The notes beneath the pieces were generated by a model that saw nothing but the letters and a program-made list of their open reading frames with translations, ran no database searches and had not been told where the DNA came from. A stretch of 64,000 nt of DNA from Arthrobacter terrae (GTDB lineage Bacteria; Actinomycetota; Actinomycetes; Actinomycetales; Micrococcaceae): positions 50,044-114,043 of the forward strand of contig NZ_JADNYM010000015.1 of NCBI RefSeq assembly GCF_015708085.1, written 5' to 3'. Made by a program: the position numbers and the translations under genes. Positions 9,656 through 18,556 of this stretch are shown one piece after another (within the stretch, counting starts at the first letter, position 1; each line of letters opens with the position of its first letter).

Positions 9656-10618
9656 GTGCCTCTTTCTGCGTCTCTACCTCTTTCTGCGTCTCTACCCCGG
9701 CAGCGAACCTCCCGGCGCTGCGCTGTGGCCTCAGTCGTTGTTCTTTGCACCGCGCTGTTTCTCACCGGCTGCACCCCTGACAGTCTGCCGCCGCCGGCAG
9801 ACACGACCATGCCCGCTTCGGCCGGCAGCTCGGCGACCTCCGCCGTCACGGCGGCTCCCTTAGAATCCGCTCAATCCTCGGCCAAGCTCCCGGTTTACTG
9901 GCTCGGACACAGCGGCAACGGCGTCTTTCTGTACCGTGAGTTCCTTGCCGTTGAGGGTAACGGTGATCCAATCCAGGCGGCACTGCTGGCCATGACGACG
10001 GATAAGCCACTGGACAGCGACTATTTCACGCCGTGGAAGAAACCCAGCAAACTCGGTGTGTCCATCTCCGCTAAGAATGTCATCACAGTGGATATTTCCG
10101 CCGACGCTTTCAGCACCAACGTCGATGAAGGCATCGCCCAGCGTGCCTTGGCCCAACTCGTCTACACGGCCACCGCGGCCGCGGCCAACGCAGGGCTCAT
10201 CGTCGCCAACCAGCCTGTCCAGGTCTCGCTGCTGGTTGACGGCCACACCGATTATTTGGCGTTCGACAAGGTTAAATTGGATAAACCGCTGGTGCGGGAC
10301 AGCGGATTTGTCGCCCCGGTATGGATCATTGATCCGCAGGAGGGCAGCACGGTCAAATCCCCGGTACTGGTCACCGGCCAGGGAATCTCCGGCACGGGAG
10401 AACTTGCCTGGCAGCTGATCAAACGCGGATCGGACGGCCGCGAGAGCCCCTACCAAAGCGGGACGGTAGCAGTCAGCACCGGTCCCGCCCAGCTGGGCGA
10501 CTTCAGCTTCAGCCTGCAGCCGCCGGCGGGCTCCTATGAATTACGGGTCTTCCGCGCTGTTCCGACCGACCCTGCCGCGCAGGACGGCATTGACTCAAAA
10601 ACTATTACAGTCAGTTGA
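9656..10618 (+). CDS. GerMN/Gmad2 domain lipoprotein
   Basis: Predicted exported lipoprotein, 320 aa. A basic N-region and hydrophobic stretch end in the lipobox LTGC (about residues 36-39). A GerMN domain follows (VYWLGHSGNGVFLYREF to about residue 215), then a Gmad2 immunoglobulin-like domain (VWIIDPQEGSTVKSPVLVTG onward). GerMN and Gmad2 were named from spore germination proteins but are widespread in non-sporulating actinobacteria, where their role is not settled. The GTG at 9656 has GGAAAGGA about 14 bases upstream; a GTG at 9587 in the same frame would give an overlong signal sequence. Its stop lies 2 bases from the stop of rsmE, which converges on it. Confidence 0.8.
   Translation: MPLSASLPLSASLPRQRTSRRCAVASVVVLCTALFLTGCTPDSLPPPADTTMPASAGSSATSAVTAAPLESAQSSAKLPVYWLGHSGNGVFLYREFLAVEGNGDPIQAALLAMTTDKPLDSDYFTPWKKPSKLGVSISAKNVITVDISADAFSTNVDEGIAQRALAQLVYTATAAAANAGLIVANQPVQVSLLVDGHTDYLAFDKVKLDKPLVRDSGFVAPVWIIDPQEGSTVKSPVLVTGQGISGTGELAWQLIKRGSDGRESPYQSGTVAVSTGPAQLGDFSFSLQPPAGSYELRVFRAVPTDPAAQDGIDSKTITVS
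9659..9694. repeat. 18-bp perfect tandem duplication in a signal peptide
   Basis: The unit CCTCTTTCTGCGTCTCTA occurs twice back to back (9659-9676, 9677-9694) and encodes PLSASL twice in the N-region of the lipoprotein signal peptide. If the start is the GTG at 9656, the duplication begins at codon 2. Confidence 0.85.
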
Positions 10619-10620
10619 CT

Positions 10621-11484
10621 TCACCAGCGGTGCAGATCAACGCTGAGCAGGGCGACGGCGGCAGGGCCGGCAGTGGACGAGCGCAGCACATGCGGGCCAA
10701 GGCGTACCGGAACCGCACCTGCTCCCGTGAGCAGATCAAGCTCCCGAGGGCTAATACCGCCCTCCGGTCCGACCAGAATGAGGATCTCCCGGATTTGCCG
10801 CGGACTACCGGGTTCCAGCGCAGCCAACTGGTGACCAGCCGTTTCCCGTCGGCTTAAGTCCTCAGCAGCCAGGTCCTGCGCAGCCAAGTCCTCAGCAGCC
10901 AGGTCCTGCGCACACCACTGCGCCAGGGCGTCGGTGAGCGGCTGCCGTGCATCTTCATGAAGGACCAGGGCAAGTGCCGCTGCCTGGATGCGTGGCAATA
11001 GGGCGGTGGTTTCCACAGCCTCCGTGACGTCAGGGATCCAGGCGCGCCGGGCCTGTTTTGCCGCGGCCGCGACAATAGCGCGCCACTTCGCCAGAGACTT
11101 TGCGGCCCGTTCCCCTTTCCACCTGACAATCGAACGCTCGGCCTGCCAGGGGACGAAACCGTCGGCACCGAGTTCAGTGGCCGCCTCGATGGCCAGTTCG
11201 TCGCGATCACCCTTCGCGAGGGCCTGGACCAAGACCAGTCGAAGAAGTGGACCCGGTTCGACGCTCACGCCGTCCACGAGCACAGTCAGTTCGCCGGCAC
11301 CTGCCGAGCGCACCACAGCGGTGACCCGTCGCCCGGCGCCGTCCACCAGATGGATCCGTTCGCCGGCAGCAAGACGTTTGACAGTGCTCGCGTGCCGGCC
11401 CTCCGCCCCGCCAAGGACAAAAACCGAACCAACATCCAGCGCAGCGAGTTCACCGGCACCGGCAAAGAATATGGGGCTGGTCAT
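10621..11484 (-). CDS. rsmE: 16S rRNA (uracil(1498)-N(3))-methyltransferase
   Basis: SPOUT methyltransferase that methylates U1498 of 16S rRNA. The N-terminal PUA-like part carries GGAEGRHASTVKRLAAGE. The C-terminal SAM-binding knot has ILILVGPEGGISPRELDLL and LGPHVLRSSTAGPAA, both diagnostic. At 287 aa it is longer than the usual 245-250, because the linker before the knot holds an acidic-alanine repeat (AAEDLAAQDLAAEDL). The ATG start at 11484 lies 5 bases after the dnaJ stop, so hrcA-dnaJ-rsmE is one unit. Confidence 0.95.
   Translation of the reverse strand: MTSPIFFAGAGELAALDVGSVFVLGGAEGRHASTVKRLAAGERIHLVDGAGRRVTAVVRSAGAGELTVLVDGVSVEPGPLLRLVLVQALAKGDRDELAIEAATELGADGFVPWQAERSIVRWKGERAAKSLAKWRAIVAAAAKQARRAWIPDVTEAVETTALLPRIQAAALALVLHEDARQPLTDALAQWCAQDLAAEDLAAQDLAAEDLSRRETAGHQLAALEPGSPRQIREILILVGPEGGISPRELDLLTGAGAVPVRLGPHVLRSSTAGPAAVALLSVDLHRW
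10856..10915. repeat. 30-bp in-frame tandem repeat in rsmE
   Basis: A 30-base unit beginning AAGTCCTCAGCAGCC is present at 10856-10885 and repeated from 10886. On the reverse strand it encodes a 10-residue unit of the AEDLAAQDLA type, inserted in the linker before the SPOUT knot. Confidence 0.85.
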
Positions 11485-11489
11485 TCGCC

Positions 11490-12614
11490 CTAGAGGCTCC
11501 CGAACTTGTCCCGCAGTTTGGAGAACATTCCACCGCTGGTCACCAACTTACCTTCGCTGACCTGTTCACCGCGCAGCGCTGCCAGCTGCTTGAGCAGATC
11601 CTGTTGGGCAGCGTCAATCCGCACGGGCGTTTCGACATTGATATGGACCTTAAGGTCCCCGCGGCCGTAGCCGCGCAGATGCGTCACACCCAGGCCGCGC
11701 AACAGGATGACCTCACCGGACTGCAGACCGGACTTGACGCTGATCGGCTGCTCGCCGTCGAACGTTTCCAACGTTAATTCGGTGCCCAGCGCGGCCGCTG
11801 TCATCGGCACGCTCAAGGTGGCGTGCAGATCGTCGCCGTCGCGCAGGAACGAAGGATCGTTGTTGACCTTTATTTCTACATACAGATCGCCGGCTGGACC
11901 ACCGGCAGGACCGGCCTCACCCTGGCCGCCGAGCTGGATGCGCGTACCGGTTCCCACCCCCGCGGGAACCTTGATGGTCAGTGTGCGGCGGCTGCGTACG
12001 CGACCCTCGCCGTTGCATTCATTGCAGGGATCCAGAATCATGGTCCCAATTCCCTGGCAGGATCCGCACGGCGCCACCGTCATCACCTGGCCGAGGATGG
12101 AACGCACCGGACGCTGCACCTGGCCGCTGCCATGGCAGATGTCGCAGGTGGTCGGATGCGTGCCGGGCTGACAGCAGCCACCGTCGCAGGTGGGGCAGAC
12201 CACGGCGGTCTCCACCTCAATCTTTTTATTGACTCCGAAAACAGCGTCGCGCAGGTCAATGCGGATATTGATCAGCGCATCCTGGCCCCGACGGGTCCGC
12301 GAGGCCGGCCCGGATTGTCCGGAACCGCCGAAGAAGGTCTCGAAGATGTCCTGAAAGGCAAAACCCTGGCCGCCGAAGCCGGAACCCGAGCCGTTGTCCG
12401 TTCCGTTTTCGTTTCCGGTCGTGTCGTAGATACGTCGTTTGGCGGGGTCGGAGAGCACCTCGTATGCGTGGCTGACATTTTTGAAACGATCCTGGGCGTC
12501 CTCCCCCTCGGCTACGTCGGGGTGGTACTTGCGCGCCAGTTTGCGGTAGGCCTTCTTGATTTCCTCGCCGGTGGCATCCCGGGATACACCCAATGCGTCG
12601 TAATGGTTACTCAA
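11490..12614 (-). CDS. dnaJ: Chaperone protein DnaJ (Hsp40)
   Basis: Co-chaperone that stimulates DnaK. The 374-aa protein has a J domain with HPD at 31-33, a Gly/Phe-rich region (about 70-100), four zinc-finger repeats ([32 protein letters not shown]) and the C-terminal peptide-binding domain. The second Gly of the first repeat is replaced by Cys, giving the run CDGGCC, but all zinc ligands are present. The start is TTG at 12614, giving [10 protein letters not shown] as in related DnaJ2 proteins; the Shine-Dalgarno is weak. It lies behind hrcA, the HrcA-controlled arrangement. Confidence 0.96.
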   Translation of the reverse strand: MSNHYDALGVSRDATGEEIKKAYRKLARKYHPDVAEGEDAQDRFKNVSHAYEVLSDPAKRRIYDTTGNENGTDNGSGSGFGGQGFAFQDIFETFFGGSGQSGPASRTRRGQDALINIRIDLRDAVFGVNKKIEVETAVVCPTCDGGCCQPGTHPTTCDICHGSGQVQRPVRSILGQVMTVAPCGSCQGIGTMILDPCNECNGEGRVRSRRTLTIKVPAGVGTGTRIQLGGQGEAGPAGGPAGDLYVEIKVNNDPSFLRDGDDLHATLSVPMTAAALGTELTLETFDGEQPISVKSGLQSGEVILLRGLGVTHLRGYGRGDLKVHINVETPVRIDAAQQDLLKQLAALRGEQVSEGKLVTSGGMFSKLRDKFGSL

Positions 12615-12689
12615 GTTCTCATACTTTCTCTGTTGTCCTCTGCCCGGCCGGCTGCGGGCACCTCACGGCGCCGCACTCAGGCCAGACCT

Positions 12690-12733
12690 TATCTGTCTGT
12701 ATGTCTGTATGGCTGTATGTATGTATGTCTGTG
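12690..12733. repeat. Simple-sequence TGTCTGTATG array between hrcA and dnaJ
   Basis: The forward strand reads a run of TGTCTGTATG, TGTATGTATG and similar short steps, clearly unlike the surrounding high-GC sequence. It lies in the 138-base spacer between the hrcA stop (12753) and the dnaJ start (12614). Confidence 0.8.
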
Positions 12734-12752
12734 ATTCTGGCCGGTGCGCGCC

Positions 12753-13766
12753 CTAGCCGGCCAAGATCCGGGACAGATAGCGGGCCACCGCCCGCACCGC
12801 CGCCATCGTGTTGGGGTAGTCCATCCGGGTAGGGCCCAGCACGCCGATCTTCGCCAGCGCATCCGGCCCGTAACCGGTCGCGACCACCGACGCCTCCACC
12901 AAGGCATCGTGCGGGTTTTCCCGCCCAATACTCACCGACACTCCCCTGGCATCCTGTGCCATGTCGGTGAGCAGTCTCAACATGACGACTTGTTCCTCAA
13001 GCGCGTCCAGCACCGGGCCGATGCTCAGCGGGAAGTCGACATTTGACCGTGCCAGGTTCGCGGTTCCCGCCATGACAATGCGGTCTTCGCGGGCGGCAAC
13101 TGCCAGCTGCGCGAGTGCGGCAGCCAATCGGAGACCGGCCTGTCTCGTTTCCCGCGACAGGCCCCCCGGGACCGCCGCCAGTGCTGCCGGCAGCGCAGCC
13201 AATTCGGCCCCCAGCACGGCGGCCAGAAAGCTGCCGCGCAGCTGGGCCAACGTTGCCTCATCCAGCTGCTGGCCGACGTCGATCACGCGCTGATCAACCT
13301 TGCCGGTGCCCAGGATCAGCACAATCAGCACCTGGTGCGGGGCGAGCAGGACAAATTCAATATGCCGCACCGTGGCGGACGTGGTCCGTGGGTACTGCAC
13401 GACGGCGACCTGATTAGTCAGTTGCGCGAGGGTGCGGACGGTGCGGTCCAGGATTTCATCTAAATCATCGGAGCCGTCCAGCAGCGCCTGGATGGCGCGC
13501 CGTTCCGCGGCCGACAGTGGTTGAACGGCGGAGATCCGGTCGACGAAGAGCCGGTAGCCCTTATCCGTCGGGATCCGGCCCGAGCTGGTGTGCGGAGCAG
13601 TGATCAGGCCATCTTCCTCCAGCGCCGCCATATCGTTGCGGATGGTCGCGCTGGACACACCGAGATGATGGCGTTCGACCAAGGCCTTGGACCCGACGGG
13701 CTCGCGCGAATGGACGTAGTCCTCGACAATCGCCCGCAAAACCTCAAGTTTGCGCCGCTCACTCAT
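12753..13766 (-). CDS. hrcA: Heat-inducible transcriptional repressor HrcA
   Basis: Repressor that binds the CIRCE operator and is modulated by GroEL. The 337-aa protein starts with a winged helix (KLEVLRAIVEDYVHSREPVGSKALVER, then SSATIRNDMAALEEDGLI), followed by the HrcA sensor domain. The ATG at 13766 has GGAGGT 6 bases upstream; a TTG one codon earlier is less well placed. A CIRCE-like element lies about 60 bases upstream, so the hrcA-dnaJ-rsmE unit is probably autoregulated. Confidence 0.96.
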   Translation of the reverse strand: MSERRKLEVLRAIVEDYVHSREPVGSKALVERHHLGVSSATIRNDMAALEEDGLITAPHTSSGRIPTDKGYRLFVDRISAVQPLSAAERRAIQALLDGSDDLDEILDRTVRTLAQLTNQVAVVQYPRTTSATVRHIEFVLLAPHQVLIVLILGTGKVDQRVIDVGQQLDEATLAQLRGSFLAAVLGAELAALPAALAAVPGGLSRETRQAGLRLAAALAQLAVAAREDRIVMAGTANLARSNVDFPLSIGPVLDALEEQVVMLRLLTDMAQDARGVSVSIGRENPHDALVEASVVATGYGPDALAKIGVLGPTRMDYPNTMAAVRAVARYLSRILAG

Positions 13767-13826
13767 CAACCCACCTCCACCCGGTTTGGTTCGTTAAAGC
13801 CGCGCGTTCACCCATCGCGGCCGACA

Positions 13827-13853
13827 TTAGCACTCTACGTGTCCAACTGCTAA
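13827..13853. promoter_or_regulatory. CIRCE-like HrcA operator
   Basis: TTAGCACTC, nine bases, then AACTGCTAA. The consensus is TTAGCACTC-N9-GAGTGCTAA, so the left half is perfect and the right half has two mismatches. It lies between hrcA (leftward) and the DUF3097 gene (rightward), where HrcA control of its own operon is expected. Confidence 0.8.
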
Positions 13854-13964
13854 GTCTAATACTTTCGCCGCCGGGCCTGCGCAGGGGCCGTCAGTACACC
13901 GGTCAGTATTTGCTGTGCGCATGGGGTTGTTAGCATGGGAGCTCCGCGATGAGAGGTACACGCC

Positions 13965-14822
13965 GTGAGTTATGACCAGTGGGGTCCGCAGGACCTTTCC
14001 GCCCCCGGTAGAACCGCCCTGCCCCAGGTTCCGGCCACCGCGGGGCTGGTGTTGGAGGACGTGCAGAGCGGCTGGGTGGGCGCAGTGCTGCGGACCGAGA
14101 AGTCCGGCGGCATGCATATCCTGGTCCTTGAAGACCGCCGCGGGAAGACAAAATCCTTTCAACTTGGCTTCGGCTTTTTACTCGAAGGACGTCCGGTCGA
14201 AATCATCGCCCCCGTGGCCAAAAAAACCGTGACCAACGTAACGAAGACCCGGACAGCTTCCGGCTCGGTCCGGGTCACCGGGATGCGTGCGCAGATTGCG
14301 AAGGCCAGCCGGATCTGGGTGGAAGGCAAGCACGACGCAGAATTGGTCGAAAAAGTCTGGGGAGACGATTTGCGCGTGGAGGGAATCGTCGTGGAACCCC
14401 TCCACGGCGTCGACGATCTTGCGGGCGCCATCCGCGCATTCTCCCCCGGTCCTGGCCGCCGGCTCGGCGTTCTGGTTGATCACCTTGTCCCCGGTTCCAA
14501 GGAATCCAAGATAGCCGCCGATGCCATGCGGGTGCCGGGGGCACGGGATAATGTGCTCATTGTGGGGCATCCCTATGTGGATGTGTGGCAGGCCATTCGT
14601 CCGCAGGTGCTCGGTATCCAGGCGTGGCCGCAGGTGCCCCGCGAGGTGGAGTGGAAAGTGGGAATCCTGCAGTCCTTCGGCTGGCCGCACCGGACGCCGA
14701 CAGACATCGCACTGGGCTGGCGGAGGCTGTTGGGAAAGGTCGGAAGCTACGCCGATCTTGAGCCGGCACTGCTGGGGCGCGTGGAGGAAGTGATCGATTT
14801 CCTGACTGTTCCAGTATCCTAG
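13965..14822 (+). CDS. DUF3097 family protein with TOPRIM-like motifs
   Basis: 285-aa actinobacterial protein of unknown function. Residues 1-105 look like a small beta-rich domain (VQSGWVGAVLRTEKSGGMHILVLED). Residues 115-180 contain IWVEGKHDAEL and then RRLGVLVDHLVPGSKESK. The order VEGKxD, hydrophobic strand, DH is like the Glu and Asp motifs of TOPRIM folds, though the second motif is not a classic DxD. The GTG at 13965 follows GAGAGG by 8 bases. It is divergent from hrcA, with the CIRCE-like element between them, and a DUF4870 gene follows. The family call is firm; the TOPRIM link is my inference. Confidence 0.85.
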   Translation: MSYDQWGPQDLSAPGRTALPQVPATAGLVLEDVQSGWVGAVLRTEKSGGMHILVLEDRRGKTKSFQLGFGFLLEGRPVEIIAPVAKKTVTNVTKTRTASGSVRVTGMRAQIAKASRIWVEGKHDAELVEKVWGDDLRVEGIVVEPLHGVDDLAGAIRAFSPGPGRRLGVLVDHLVPGSKESKIAADAMRVPGARDNVLIVGHPYVDVWQAIRPQVLGIQAWPQVPREVEWKVGILQSFGWPHRTPTDIALGWRRLLGKVGSYADLEPALLGRVEEVIDFLTVPVS

Positions 14823-14873
14823 GAGAAACTAACGAGCATCCGCTCGGCCAATTTGAGATAGAGGAAACAGCCA

Positions 14874-15353
14874 GTGGCTAAGACAGCACGCGGCAGCAGC
14901 GGTAACGGAAACGACGGCGGCGGCACCAGCAGTGCCGGAGCCAAACCAGCTGCGGACCGCCGGGAGCCTGCGCACTACGAGGCTGTCCCTGCCAGCGCAC
15001 CGGCATTAACGCCCGCCGAAGACAGGCAGTGGGCGTTCATGGCCCACTGCGGCGGGGTTCTCGGTTTCATCCCGTCGCTGATTATCTATTTGGTCTTCCG
15101 GGACCGCGGACCGTTCACCGAACAGGAATCCAAAGAAGCCCTGAACTTCACCGCCCCGCCGACAATCGTGGCGGCAGTGGCAAACATCATTGCGGTCATT
15201 TTCTCGGGCATTTCACCTCTGACCGGTACCGTCTTCGCGTTCATCGCGGTGGGGATCTGGATTTTCCTCACGGTCTACTCAGTCCTTGCCGCCGTGCAGG
15301 TTAACCGCGGCCAGCCGTACCGCTACATGTTCAGTCTTCGCCTGATCCACTGA
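14874..15353 (+). CDS. DUF4870 family membrane protein
   Basis: 159-aa protein. A low-complexity Gly/Ser/Ala N-terminus (1-40) precedes a Tic20-like DUF4870 core: DRQWAFMAHCGGVLGFIPSL, a conserved RDRGPFTEQESKEALNF, then hydrophobic segments at about 60-70, 98-120 and 124-142. The role is unknown. The GTG at 14874 follows AGAGGAAAC by about 6 bases. It is probably co-transcribed with the DUF3097 gene 51 bases upstream. A degenerate 16-bp tandem array starts two bases after its stop codon. Confidence 0.85.
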   Translation: MAKTARGSSGNGNDGGGTSSAGAKPAADRREPAHYEAVPASAPALTPAEDRQWAFMAHCGGVLGFIPSLIIYLVFRDRGPFTEQESKEALNFTAPPTIVAAVANIIAVIFSGISPLTGTVFAFIAVGIWIFLTVYSVLAAVQVNRGQPYRYMFSLRLIH

Positions 15354-15354
15354 C

Positions 15355-15419
15355 GGTGTTGTCGGCAAACGGTATTGTCGACAAACGGTTTGATCTACAA
15401 ACGGTGATTGTCTACATAT
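15355..15419. repeat. Degenerate 16-bp tandem array after the DUF4870 gene
   Basis: Four successive units, GGTGTTGTCGGCAAAC, GGTATTGTCGACAAAC, GGTTTGATCTACAAAC and GGTGATTGTCTACATAT, fill the 3' side of the DUF4870 stop codon. It lies in the spacer between this gene and the converging hemW. Confidence 0.8.
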
Positions 15420-15451
15420 GGTGACTGTCCGCACGCGGCCCCGACCAGGCG

Positions 15452-16681
15452 TCAGTCCGAAAGTAACCTTCGCACGACGGCGTCAGCCAGCAGTCTGCCC
15501 CTGAGCGTCAGCTGCAGTACACCGGTGAACGCAGCCCGGCCGTCTACCAGCTCATCCGCTATCAGCTGGGGCATGGAGCGCCGGGCCGGCGCGGACAGCG
15601 AGTCCACCCGGATTCCGCCGGACAGTCGCGTCAGCAGCATTATCCTTTCCATCTCGCGGGTTTCGTCGTTCAGCGTCTCGCGTCCGGCCGCCGGGGACAG
15701 GCCCCGCGCCAGACGTTCCGCGTAGGCCGTAGGATGTTTGACATTCCACCAACGGACTCCGCCGATGTGCGAATGTGCCCCTGGGCCGATCCCCCACCAG
15801 TCGTCCCCGTGCCAGTACGCCAGGTTGTGCCGGCAGGCGTCCTCCGGTGTCCGCGCCCAGTTACTGACCTCATACCAGGACAGCCCAGCGGCTTGAAACA
15901 ATTCGTCCGCCAGCGTGTACTTGACGGCATGGTCATCATCCTCGATGCCGGGGACCTGGCCGCGCCGGATCTGGGCAGCTAGTTTGGTCCCGTCCTCGAC
16001 AATGAGCGAATAGGCGGAAATGTGGTCCGGCTGGTAACTCAGAGCCGTCCGTACGGATATCTCCCAATCCTGTTCGGACTCCCCCGGCGTTCCGTAGATC
16101 AGATCCACGCTGACCTTGAGTCCGGCGTTCCGTGCCCATTCGATGGCCTGCGGTACCCTGGCCGGTTCATGCGTGCGGTCCAGAACCTGCAGAACGTGCG
16201 GGACGGCGGACTGCATGCCGAAGGAGACCCGGGTGAATCCACCATCGGCCAGTTCCTGCAGGGAGTCGGGGCTGACCGAGTCGGGATTGGCCTCCGTAGT
16301 AATCTCGGCATTCTCGGCTAGCCCCCAGGCATCAGTTGCCGAACGCAGCACCGAAACGAGGTCTCGGGCGGGTAATAACGTCGGAGTGCCACCGCCGAAA
16401 AACACAGTACCCAATTTCCGCTCCGGCAGTCCGGACTCCTGCATCGCCCGGGCGGCGAAGGACACTTCCGAAGCAGCCGTGGCGGCGTAGGCATCCTGGG
16501 ACGCGCCGCCGCCAAGCTCCGTTGCTGTGTAGGTATTGAAATCGCAATAGCCGCAGCGAACGGCACAAAACGGAATATGTGCATACAGGCTGAACATGCG
16601 CCCAGCGGCGCCCTCTGCCGCCTGCTCCGGCAGCACGCCGTCGCCCGGTGCCGGATCGCCAAGGGGCAGAGCGCTAGGCAT
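15452..16681 (-). CDS. hemW: Radical SAM heme chaperone HemW / coproporphyrinogen dehydrogenase-like
   Basis: Radical SAM protein of the HemN/HemW family. The 4Fe-4S motif CAVRCGYC (Cys39, Cys43, Cys46) lies in HIPFCAVRCGYCDFNTY, and FFGGGTPTLL is the SAM-contact motif. The 409-aa length and the lepA-hemW-hrcA order match HemW, a heme-binding chaperone, rather than true oxygen-independent HemN, which normally has an extra Cys in CxxxCxxCxC. Start ATG at 16681 with GGAAAG upstream. It lies 21 bases after lepA and is probably co-transcribed. Confidence 0.93.
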   Translation of the reverse strand: MPSALPLGDPAPGDGVLPEQAAEGAAGRMFSLYAHIPFCAVRCGYCDFNTYTATELGGGASQDAYAATAASEVSFAARAMQESGLPERKLGTVFFGGGTPTLLPARDLVSVLRSATDAWGLAENAEITTEANPDSVSPDSLQELADGGFTRVSFGMQSAVPHVLQVLDRTHEPARVPQAIEWARNAGLKVSVDLIYGTPGESEQDWEISVRTALSYQPDHISAYSLIVEDGTKLAAQIRRGQVPGIEDDDHAVKYTLADELFQAAGLSWYEVSNWARTPEDACRHNLAYWHGDDWWGIGPGAHSHIGGVRWWNVKHPTAYAERLARGLSPAAGRETLNDETREMERIMLLTRLSGGIRVDSLSAPARRSMPQLIADELVDGRAAFTGVLQLTLRGRLLADAVVRRLLSD

Positions 16682-16702
16682 GACTGCTTTCCGGTTGACC
16701 TG

Positions 16703-18556
16703 TCACTTTTTCGATTTGTCCTTGGAGTCATCCGAAGACAGCGCGGCAATGAAAGCCTCCTGCGGAACCTCGACCCGGCCGACCATTTTCATCCGCTTCT
16801 TACCTTCTTTTTGCTTCTCCAGCAATTTGCGCTTCCGCGTGATGTCGCCGCCGTAGCACTTGGCCAGCACATCCTTGCGAATCGCACGAATGCTTTCGCG
16901 TGCAATGATGCGGGCCCCGATGGCCGCCTGAATCGGGACTTCAAACTGCTGGCGGGGAATGAGCTCACGCAGCTTCCCCGTCATCATGACTCCGTACGCG
17001 TAGGCCTTGTCACGGTGCGTAATGGCGCTGAACGCGTCCACCTGTTCACCCTGCAGCAGGATGTCCACCTTGACCAGGTCCGAAACCTGGCCGCCGTCGG
17101 CCTTCCAATCGAGCGAGCCGTAGCCGCGCGTTTTGGACTTGAGCAAATCGAAGAAGTCAAAGACAATTTCCGCCAGCGGCAACCGGTAGCGGATCTCCAC
17201 TCGGTCCTCGGAGAGGTAGTCCATACCCCCCATGACGCCGCGGCGCTGCTGGCACAGCTCCATGATCGCACCGACAAATTCCGTGGGAGCCAGGATCGTG
17301 GCAGCCACCATTGGCTCCCGGACCTCGGCGATCTTGCCCGTGGGATACTCGCTGGGGTTGGTCACCGTGAGGACTTTCTTGTCCTCCAGAGTGACGTCAT
17401 ATTCCACGTTAGGGGCTGTAGAAATGAGGTCCAGGTTGTACTCCCGCTCCAGCCGTTCACGGGTAATTTCCAAGTGCAGCAGGCCCAGGAAGCCCACGCG
17501 GAAACCAAAACCGAGCGCCGCAGAGGTCTCCGGCTCATACACCAGGGCCGCATCATTGAGGGTGAATTTCTGCAGCGCGTCCCGCAGCACCGGGTAATCG
17601 GTGCCGTCAAGGGGGTACAGACCGGAAAACACCATCGGCTTGGGGTCCTGGTAACCACCGAGTGACTGCGCCGCCGGTTTGTTCAGCGTGGTCACGGTGT
17701 CACCGACCTTTGACTGCCGGACGTCTTTTACGCCGGTAATCAGGTAGCCCACTTCACCAACACCCAGGCCCTTGCAGACAGTGGGTTCAGGGGAGCTGAC
17801 ACCGATTTCCAGAAGCTCGTGGGTAGCCCGGGTTGACATCATCTGAATGCGTTCACGCGGTTTCAAGTGCCCGTCCACCACCCGCACGTACGTCACCACC
17901 CCACGGTAGGTGTCATACACCGAGTCGAAAATCATGGCACGGGCCGGAGCCGCCGGGTCCCCCACCGGGGCCGGAATGTCCCGGACGATCTGATCCAACA
18001 GGGCCTCGACGCCCATCCCGGTCTTGCCGGAAACCAGCAGGACGTCTTCGGGCTCCCCGCCGATCAGATTTGCGATCTCCGCGGCATACTTCTCCGGTTG
18101 CGCCGCCGGCAGGTCAATCTTGTTCAGCACCGGGATGATGGTCATGTTGTTTTCCATCGCCAGATACAGGTTCGCCAGGGTCTGGGCCTCGATGCCCTGC
18201 GCGGCGTCAACCAGTAAAATGGCACCCTCGCAGGCCGCCAGGGACCGGGAGACCTCATAGGTGAAGTCCACGTGGCCGGGCGTGTCAATCATGTTCAGGC
18301 AGTAAGCGGTTCCGTCCATTTCCCACGGCACACGGACCGCCTGGGACTTAATGGTGATTCCGCGTTCGCGCTCAATGTCCATCCGGTCCAAATACTGGGC
18401 CTTCATATCGCGCTGTTGCACGGCACCGGTCAGCTGCAGCATCCGGTCCGCCAGGGTGGATTTCCCATGGTCGATGTGGGCGATGATGCAAAAGTTCCTA
18501 ATGATCGCCGGATCGGTGGCAGCGGGCACCGGGGCGGTGCGGGCCATGGGGGACAC
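16703..18556 (-). CDS. lepA: Elongation factor 4 (LepA), ribosomal back-translocase
   Basis: GTPase that remodels stalled ribosomes. G1 AHIDHGKST, the [10 protein letters not shown] switch, DTPGHVDF and NKIDLP are all present. The C-terminal LepA-specific domain contains [24 protein letters not shown]. The 617-aa length is normal. The GTG at 18556 is preferred over the ATG three codons later, because AGGAA lies 5 bases before it. It is the first gene of the lepA-hemW pair. Confidence 0.98.
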   Translation of the reverse strand: MSPMARTAPVPAATDPAIIRNFCIIAHIDHGKSTLADRMLQLTGAVQQRDMKAQYLDRMDIERERGITIKSQAVRVPWEMDGTAYCLNMIDTPGHVDFTYEVSRSLAACEGAILLVDAAQGIEAQTLANLYLAMENNMTIIPVLNKIDLPAAQPEKYAAEIANLIGGEPEDVLLVSGKTGMGVEALLDQIVRDIPAPVGDPAAPARAMIFDSVYDTYRGVVTYVRVVDGHLKPRERIQMMSTRATHELLEIGVSSPEPTVCKGLGVGEVGYLITGVKDVRQSKVGDTVTTLNKPAAQSLGGYQDPKPMVFSGLYPLDGTDYPVLRDALQKFTLNDAALVYEPETSAALGFGFRVGFLGLLHLEITRERLEREYNLDLISTAPNVEYDVTLEDKKVLTVTNPSEYPTGKIAEVREPMVAATILAPTEFVGAIMELCQQRRGVMGGMDYLSEDRVEIRYRLPLAEIVFDFFDLLKSKTRGYGSLDWKADGGQVSDLVKVDILLQGEQVDAFSAITHRDKAYAYGVMMTGKLRELIPRQQFEVPIQAAIGARIIARESIRAIRKDVLAKCYGGDITRKRKLLEKQKEGKKRMKMVGRVEVPQEAFIAALSSDDSKDKSKK

